8,867 nt of DNA from Chloroflexota bacterium (GTDB taxonomy: Bacteria > Chloroflexota > Anaerolineae > Fen-1058): assembly GCA_016219235.1 (NCBI GenBank), contig JACRBO010000758.1:1-8867 (forward strand), written 5' to 3'. How positions within the stretch are numbered: the stretch's first letter is position 1; every line of letters begins with the position of its first letter. Positions 4,965 to 8,867 of the stretch are shown here, in pieces. The notes under the pieces are model-generated. The model did no database searches and had not been told where the DNA came from. It saw nothing but the letters and a program-made list of their open reading frames with translations. The position numbers and the translations under genes are program-made.

Positions 4965-5336
4965 TTGAAACTCACTTATTTGTCCGGCATCAAATTGCTC
5001 GCGGTGGCCGCCCTGATTTTTGGCGGGCTGGGCTTGATCACAGCCGCCAGTCTGGCGGCTGTCGGCACACCCGACGCCAATCTGCGCTTTTTCTTTACCT
5101 TCTTCGATGCGGCTTTGAATTTACTGGTCGCGTATGGCTTCTGGACGCTGCGCTCGTGGGCGTGGTGGCTGGGGGTCGTGCTGACCGGCTTCGGTCTCAT
5201 CGTCGGGATAACCAGTCTGCCCGGCGCGCCTTCACTGTCCGGCGTGCTGCTGTCGCTGACCGTGCGCTGTCTCATCATGGCGTATCTCTTGACCACCGCG
5301 GTCCGGCGGGCCTTTGGCCGGGTGCGCGCCGACTAA
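4965..5336 (+). CDS. Small four-helix membrane protein of unknown function
   Basis: 123 residues with four hydrophobic helices at about 10-33, 43-60, 66-84 and 92-112. It has a basic C-terminal end (RRAFGRVRAD) and a conserved-looking W-T-L-R-S-W-A-W-W-L segment (60-69), which recalls small integral membrane proteins of unknown function in which an arginine precedes W-A-W-W. It is located in the cytoplasmic membrane. The proposed start is TTG at 4965, since an in-frame TGA lies 9 nt upstream of it and no ATG occurs before residue 105. GAGAG a few nucleotides upstream is a poor ribosome-binding site, so the exact start (alternatively TTG at 4980) is uncertain. It lies downstream of the small charged-protein gene, behind a hairpin, and ends before a strong terminator. 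Confidence 0.7.
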   Translation: MKLTYLSGIKLLAVAALIFGGLGLITAASLAAVGTPDANLRFFFTFFDAALNLLVAYGFWTLRSWAWWLGVVLTGFGLIVGITSLPGAPSLSGVLLSLTVRCLIMAYLLTTAVRRAFGRVRAD

Positions 5337-5347
5337 CCCGCTGATCG

Positions 5348-5386
5348 AACAGCGCGATCTCCATGGAGATCGCGCTGTTTTCTTTT
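5348..5386 (+). terminator. Strong intrinsic terminator
   Basis: A 14-bp perfect stem (5348-5361 with 5366-5379, arms beginning AACAGCGCGATC) and a CATG tetraloop are followed by TTCTTTT. It closes the plus-strand run 11 nt after the membrane-protein stop. It sits between convergent genes but lacks a T-tract on the minus strand, so it works mainly for the plus strand. Confidence 0.88.
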
Positions 5387-5398
5387 GTCGGTGTCGCT

Positions 5399-6175
5399 TT
5401 AACTCGCCAGCCGTAGATAGGGCAGGCTGTCTCGAATCAATTTGATGCTGGGCAGTTCCAGACTGAACAGTGGCGGCTGGGGCATGGCCCGCAGTATGTT
5501 CAGTACATCGGGGAAGTCGATGACGCCGTCGCCAAAGGCCAGATGCTCATCGGTGGTGCCGTGATTGTTGTGCAGGTGCGTGTAAATCAAATGATCGCCC
5601 AGCTGCCGGACCCACTCGCGCAGCGGCAGATGCGAATAAAGCACCGCATGACCCACATCCAGACATGCCCTCAAATAGGGCGACCGCACCCGATCGAGGA
5701 TTCGCACGATGATGGCCGGATCAGGCTCCCACATATTTTCCAGCAGCAGGGTAATGCCATACTGCTCAGCCTGCTCGGCCATGGGCGCCCAGAACGCCAC
5801 TTGCCGCTCCACCCAGCCGGGCAGATAACTGGGATGATCCACCAGCGGCAGATAATTGGCATGAAAGTCAATGTACAGCACGCCCAGCGCCCGGCCGATG
5901 TCCAGATTGTGCAGGTAGCGCTCGCGCGTTAGCGAGACCAGCCGCAGATCCGGGCTGCCGCTGACCAGATCGATGTAGGCCCCGTGCATCGAGCGCAGCC
6001 CGCTGAACCCATCCAACGCCCGCTCGTATTGATCGAGCAAACTGCGCCAGTCGCCGTCCAGCACATTGGGATCGGAAAACTCCTGCAATTCCAGCCCCAC
6101 GGCATGCTGTCGCGCCACGGCCAGATGTTCGGCCAGGTCGCCGTAATGTTCAACTGATATGAGCGCGCGATCCAT
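5399..6175 (-). CDS. Xylose-isomerase-like TIM-barrel protein (sugar isomerase/epimerase or endonuclease IV-like)
   Basis: 258 residues of the AP-endonuclease-2/xylose-isomerase-like TIM-barrel superfamily. The expected metal and catalytic positions are visible: Glu146 in LLLENMWE, Asp173 and His176 in CLDVGHA, His200 and His202 in YTHLHNNHG, and Glu240 in SLELPS. H-G-A-Y-I-D at 64-69 and D-F-H-A-N at 103-107 are further barrel-strand ends. Members isomerise or epimerise sugars and inositols or cleave DNA at abasic sites. The pattern here resembles the isomerase/epimerase group more than the longer endonuclease IV, but the substrate is unknown. The ATG at 6175 is chosen because GGTGA stands about 7 nt before it and a promoter occupies the longer frame that reaches a TTG at 6226. 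It is cytosolic. Confidence 0.85.
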   Translation of the reverse strand: MDRALISVEHYGDLAEHLAVARQHAVGLELQEFSDPNVLDGDWRSLLDQYERALDGFSGLRSMHGAYIDLVSGSPDLRLVSLTRERYLHNLDIGRALGVLYIDFHANYLPLVDHPSYLPGWVERQVAFWAPMAEQAEQYGITLLLENMWEPDPAIIVRILDRVRSPYLRACLDVGHAVLYSHLPLREWVRQLGDHLIYTHLHNNHGTTDEHLAFGDGVIDFPDVLNILRAMPQPPLFSLELPSIKLIRDSLPYLRLAS

Positions 6176-6197
6176 GATAGTCACCAATCTCACGGGC

Positions 6198-6226
6198 ATT
6201 GTACAACAAATCAAAGCAATCGCCAA
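6198..6226 (-). promoter_or_regulatory. Predicted promoter of the TIM-barrel gene
   Basis: Minus strand: -35 TTGGCG (6221-6226), a 17-nt spacer and -10 TACAAT (6198-6203), which puts the expected transcript start only about 15 nt before the ATG at 6175. The 84-nt gap to the phosphodiesterase gene also holds a weak inverted repeat (CGTACC at 6236-6241 with GGTACG at 6253-6258) without a T-tract. Confidence 0.55.
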
Positions 6227-6259
6227 TCAACTCTGCGTACCAAACGGGTTACGGGTACG

Positions 6260-6820
6260 TTACAGCGCGATGATCGCCGGTTCAAGACCTGACGGCGAAA
6301 CGTGGAGTAGACCGATTTGCGGACCGGGCGTGTTGTAGTAATCGGGCGCCACCGGACCGGGATTGAACAGCAGCACACCCGATCGGACTTCGGTAAAAAC
6401 CCGGTGCGTATGCCCAAACACGATCGCGTCTATACGCGCCGCGTCTATACGCGCCGCGTCCACCCGCCCAAACGACTCCGCGACAATCTTCAGGTAATAC
6501 TCTTCGCGGTAGCCCAACCGATCGCGCACCTTGCCCGCCAGATATTTGGCCCAGCCGCCGTGGCCGTGTACCAGCCCGATGCGGCGGCCTTCGATCTCAA
6601 TCACGCGCGTCAGCGGCAGGCCATGCCCCACCAGATCGGCGTTGCCGGCCACCGCCTGCACGGGCGCGATTTTCTCCAGATCGATCAGCACCTGGCGCGA
6701 CGTGATGTCGCCCGCGTGTAAAATCAGATCCACGCCCTGCAGAGCGTCGGCCAACCGATCGGGCAGCTGCGCCAGGCGCTGTGGCACGTGCGTATCGGCG
6801 ACGATGCCAATGATGGTCAT
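6260..6820 (-). CDS. YfcE/MJ0936-type metallophosphoesterase
   Basis: 186 residues of the calcineurin-like phosphoesterase superfamily, small YfcE/MJ0936 type, cytosolic hydrolases of phosphodiesters with two metal ions. All blocks are present in order: D9 and H11 (VADTH), D38 (HAGD), N60 (GNAD), H84 and H86 (LVHGHGG) and GHTH at about 136-139. The family ends with the short strand pair seen here around LLFNPGP. An unusual feature is VDAARIDAARIDA just before the GHTH strand, encoded by a 15-bp tandem duplication that adds about 10 residues. It starts 6 nt after the HAD hydrolase stop, so the two are likely co-translated. AAGCGGG upstream is a weak ribosome-binding site. The physiological substrate is unknown. 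Confidence 0.88.
   Translation of the reverse strand: MTIIGIVADTHVPQRLAQLPDRLADALQGVDLILHAGDITSRQVLIDLEKIAPVQAVAGNADLVGHGLPLTRVIEIEGRRIGLVHGHGGWAKYLAGKVRDRLGYREEYYLKIVAESFGRVDAARIDAARIDAIVFGHTHRVFTEVRSGVLLFNPGPVAPDYYNTPGPQIGLLHVSPSGLEPAIIAL
6426..6455. repeat. 15-bp tandem repeat inside the phosphoesterase gene
   Basis: Two exact copies of GCGTCTATACGCGCC (6426-6440 and 6441-6455) are followed by a partial third copy (GCGTC at 6456). On the coding strand they encode the repeated pentapeptide A-R-I-D-A in frame, immediately before I-V-F-G-H-T-H. Confidence 0.95.
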
Positions 6821-6826
6821 ACCCGC

Positions 6827-7432
6827 TTACGCCAACAACGACCGGATGTCGCGCTGCGCCTGCTCGGCTGATTTGAAGTGCACGCCGTGCATCCCCAGCG
6901 CCGTGCAGGCATTGATGTTCACCTGAAAATCGTCCAGAAAGATCGCTTCGTCGGCGCGCACGCCCAGGCGATCAAGCGCCAGTTGATAGATACGCGGATC
7001 GGGCTTCATCATCTTCTCTTCGGCCGAGATCACCAGCGCGTCAAAGGCGTCGGCGATGGGGGCCGTAGTGTGCAGCATGTTGCGCAGCCCGCTCCACGCG
7101 TTACTGATCAGACCCGTCTTGACGTGCGGCCGCACGCCGCGAATGAACGCCACCAGATCTTCGTCCAAAAAATCGTCGGCGAAGAACTCAGTGCGAAACG
7201 CTTCTGGCGTCAACCCGATGCGCTCACATCCTAACTCGTGCGCCACCGCCTGCCAGAACTCATCCTCGCTAATCGCCCCCCGCTGGCCTTGCATCGATAA
7301 TTCGCCGCCAAACACGCGATTTTCCAGCGTATTCGGCAGCAGGCCCAGTCGTGTCTCCAACGCCCGCCGGGATCGATCGGTGCGCGTCCGCACCAGCACA
7401 CCGCCAAAATCCACAATCAATGCTCGAATCAT
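6827..7432 (-). CDS. HAD-superfamily hydrolase, subfamily IA
   Basis: 201 residues with a Rossmann-like core and a helical cap (about 16-95). HAD motifs: I at DFGGVL, nucleophile D8; II at LISNAW, S110; III at K143 in MMKPDPRIY; IV at FLDD, D167 and D168. The second motif-I aspartate (normally D at nucleophile +2) is Gly. This is common in the D-F-G-G-V-L group of IA HAD proteins, which includes relatives of the epoxide-hydrolase N-terminal phosphatase, so activity may be phosphatase or otherwise altered. It is the middle gene of a close run, 25 nt after the homocysteine methyltransferase stop and 6 nt before the phosphoesterase start. AAGGCG, about 4 nt upstream of the ATG, is a possible ribosome-binding site. 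Substrate unknown. Confidence 0.88.
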   Translation of the reverse strand: MIRALIVDFGGVLVRTRTDRSRRALETRLGLLPNTLENRVFGGELSMQGQRGAISEDEFWQAVAHELGCERIGLTPEAFRTEFFADDFLDEDLVAFIRGVRPHVKTGLISNAWSGLRNMLHTTAPIADAFDALVISAEEKMMKPDPRIYQLALDRLGVRADEAIFLDDFQVNINACTALGMHGVHFKSAEQAQRDIRSLLA

Positions 7433-7457
7433 AATCGCCTTGTTCCTTATCGACTTG

Positions 7458-8387
7458 TTACTTGTCTACTTCTTTCCTGATGGCTGCAATATGCGCCGGT
7501 GATGTGCCGCAGCAGCCGCCCACGATGGCCGCGCCTTGTTTGATCCAGCGCCGGGCGTGACGCGCATACGCGGCCGGTTGCACGTCGTCGGTCAACGTCC
7601 AACCACTGGCGTCATCAGCGTGGCCGACGTTGGCGTACAAGCCGATCGCGCCGCGCTGCGTCGCACGCAGAGCGTCAAAAGCGCGATCGACGTAAGCCAG
7701 CGGCACACAGTTTACCATGATCGCGATTGGTCTGACATTGGTCAGCGCATTTACTGCCGCCGCGATCGTTTCACCGCTGAGCAGCGTCATCGGCGCAATG
7801 GCGTCCTCATGATCCACGGTTTGTTGATCGGGTGGACGGCCATTCGGTCCGACGACGAAACTGACGCAGACGGGCAAGCCGGTGGATGTTGCGGCTTCCG
7901 CCGCAATCACGGCCTCGCGGATCGTGTTCATCGTTTCCACCAGCAACAGATCGCAGCCGGCGTCGGCCAGATCGCGCGCCATCTCCAAATGCTCGGCGCG
8001 GAGTTCGTCGTCTAGCGGGACGAGCGTCGGCGAATAGCAATCTTCCAGCGGCGACAACGATCCCGCGATGTAAGCCGTGCGTCCGCCGTGATCGATCGCT
8101 TCGCGCGCCAGCTGTACTGCGAGTTGAGTCAGTTCGCGTGTTCGTTCGCCGCTGCCAGCGCGCGTCAACGTGCGGCGATGCGTGCGAAAGGTGTTAGTCG
8201 TGATGATGTCCGCGCCCGCGTCCAGATAATCACGATGCACCTGCCGCACGATGTCCGGCGCAACGATCAACGCGCGCGCCGACCACAACGGCAGCGACGT
8301 ATCCACGCCGCGCCGATCGAGTTCGGTGCCGGTCGCGCCGTCCAGAATCAGCACGCGACCTGATTGTAGATGAGATAGAAAAGTCAT
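7458..8387 (-). CDS. Homocysteine S-methyltransferase family protein
   Basis: 309 residues, the length of single-domain homocysteine S-methyltransferases, which transfer a methyl group from S-methylmethionine or SAM to homocysteine to give methionine. The fold starts with LILDGATGTELDRRGVD (13-29) and ITTNTF (62-67). The three zinc-ligand cysteines that activate homocysteine are present: Cys227 in MVNCVP, and Cys292 and Cys293 in GGCCGT. YANVGH at 251-256 is the conserved strand before the C-terminus. The ATG at 8387 is chosen because AAGGGG (8392-8397) precedes it and the family N-terminus starts here. The open frame back to 8627 runs antisense through the neighbouring gene's 3' end. Whether the methyl donor is S-methylmethionine, SAM or another compound cannot be told. 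It heads a run with the HAD and phosphoesterase genes. Confidence 0.9.
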   Translation of the reverse strand: MTFLSHLQSGRVLILDGATGTELDRRGVDTSLPLWSARALIVAPDIVRQVHRDYLDAGADIITTNTFRTHRRTLTRAGSGERTRELTQLAVQLAREAIDHGGRTAYIAGSLSPLEDCYSPTLVPLDDELRAEHLEMARDLADAGCDLLLVETMNTIREAVIAAEAATSTGLPVCVSFVVGPNGRPPDQQTVDHEDAIAPMTLLSGETIAAAVNALTNVRPIAIMVNCVPLAYVDRAFDALRATQRGAIGLYANVGHADDASGWTLTDDVQPAAYARHARRWIKQGAAIVGGCCGTSPAHIAAIRKEVDK

Positions 8388-8391
8388 GACA

Positions 8392-8440
8392 CCCCTTGTA
8401 GGGCAAGTCGGTGACTTGCCAGGCAAGATACCATCTTGCC
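8392..8440 (-). repeat. Pair of GGCAAG hairpin repeats before the homocysteine methyltransferase gene
   Basis: GGCAAGTC-GGT-GACTTGCC (8402-8420) and GGCAAGAT-ACC-ATCTTGCC (8422-8440) are adjacent perfect 8-bp hairpins with 3-nt loops. On the minus strand the first abuts the stop codon of the upstream gene. The second is followed by the flank CTTGTAGGGC (8395-8404), whose complement leads into the AAGGGG Shine-Dalgarno of the methyltransferase gene. Confidence 0.85.
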
Positions 8441-8867
8441 TTACTTTCTCACAATCGGCAAATACGCCCGGCGCGGCTGCACGTTCACCCACGCGCCCGT
8501 TTGCCACACACCCGCATCGTCGATCACAGCCGCGCTGCCATACAGCACTTGATTGTCCAGACTGAAGGGCGTTGTCATTTGGTAAGTCACCGTCGCGGCC
8601 TGACCAGACAGCAACGCGCCCTGCCACGTCACCGTACCGCTGAGGTACGTCGCTGCACCAAGCGTGGTCGTAACTGTATCGCTAATCGCCACTTGATCGA
8701 ACGGCAGCAAGCCGACGATTTGTCCAGACGGCCAAGCTGCGCCCCGATTGTGCGCCGTCAGCGTCCATGTCAGCGCACTGCGGCCATACACGGTTGAGCT
8801 AGACGGCGACAAACTTAGGTCAATAAACGGCACATCGACGGCTACCTGCGCCAGTGACGTGAAAGCC
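8441..8867 (-). CDS. C-terminal end of a secreted DUF11-like repeat protein, N-terminus outside the window
   Basis: The frame is open from the TAA at 8441 to the right edge, giving 141 complete codons, so only the C-terminus is seen. The GTG at 8833 is internal, because coding continues upstream as A-F-T-S-L-A-Q-V-A-V-D. The visible part is a Thr/Ser/Val-rich beta-sandwich of the DUF11/conserved-repeat type: TVYGRSALTWTLTAHNRG, then ISDTVTTTLGAATYLSGTVTW, then GQAATVTYQM. Such domains occur in large exported or surface proteins. The protein ends with RRAYLPIVRK. An aromatic-L-P-hydrophobic-V-basic tail recurs at the end of many secreted Anaerolineae proteins, which suggests a sorting signal. 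That link is from memory and is inference. Its stop abuts the hairpin pair, and the methyltransferase gene follows 53 nt later. Confidence 0.75.
   Translation of the reverse strand, partial: AFTSLAQVAVDVPFIDLSLSPSSSTVYGRSALTWTLTAHNRGAAWPSGQIVGLLPFDQVAISDTVTTTLGAATYLSGTVTWQGALLSGQAATVTYQMTTPFSLDNQVLYGSAAVIDDAGVWQTGAWVNVQPRRAYLPIVRK

Noticed and set aside
6236..6258. Inverted repeat after the phosphoesterase gene considered as a terminator
   Set aside because: Only 6-bp arms around a loop of about 11 nt and no T-tract. Not reported as a separate feature.
5399..8440. One dedicated pathway formed by the TIM-barrel, phosphoesterase, HAD and methyltransferase genes
   Set aside because: The families do not point to a shared substrate, and the TIM-barrel gene has its own promoter. 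Spacing supports co-expression of the other three only.
8388..8627. 80-residue N-terminal extension of the homocysteine methyltransferase
   Set aside because: It overlaps the end of the secreted-protein gene in another frame and the hairpin pair. The family N-terminus begins at the ATG at 8387.

Overview
The window is GC-rich (roughly 58-60% by eye), densely coded bacterial DNA. It is most likely chromosomal DNA of a Chloroflexota bacterium of the Anaerolineae type. That assignment is inference. It rests on a secreted DUF11-like protein ending in a Y-L-P-I-V-R-K tail, a NAL1-like serine protease next to a free copy of its N-terminal domain, scattered small hairpin repeats of the GTAGGGGCAAG type, and gene content typical of these genomes. 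No tRNA, rRNA, CRISPR array or complete insertion sequence is visible. No gene-free stretch exceeds about 155 bases.

Layout from left to right. (1) Positions 1-1095, minus strand: a promoter, an apt-like adenine phosphoribosyltransferase and, 4 nt behind it, a pentapeptide-repeat protein that runs off the left edge. (2) Positions 1122-3072, minus strand: a likely three-gene operon. Behind a good -35/-10 promoter come an IS630-transposase-like DNA-binding protein lacking the catalytic domain, an 85-residue stand-alone domain, and a trypsin-fold serine protease whose N-terminus repeats that domain. A terminator-like inverted repeat ends it. (3) Positions 3108-5386, plus strand, divergent from region 2: a hotdog-fold acyl-CoA thioesterase and a DUF1295 membrane reductase-like protein, the latter flanked on both sides by octamer-repeat arrays. 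The second array supplies the -35 box of the next gene, a small charged protein of unknown function. A four-helix membrane protein follows, and then a strong intrinsic terminator. (4) Positions 5399-8867, minus strand, convergent with region 3: the C-terminal end of a secreted protein, then homocysteine S-methyltransferase, a HAD-family hydrolase and a YfcE/MJ0936-type phosphodiesterase closely spaced in one run, then a xylose-isomerase-like TIM-barrel gene with its own promoter.

Region 2 is the most system-like part: a DNA-binding protein, a small protein and a protease share one promoter, and the small protein is about half identical to the protease's N-terminal domain. The structural DNA is also unusual. 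It includes three covarying GGCAAG hairpins placed at ribosome-binding sites, a perfect 21-bp inverted repeat built from octamers, and an in-frame 15-bp tandem repeat beside the active site of the phosphodiesterase. The hexamer CGATCG is also strongly over-represented.
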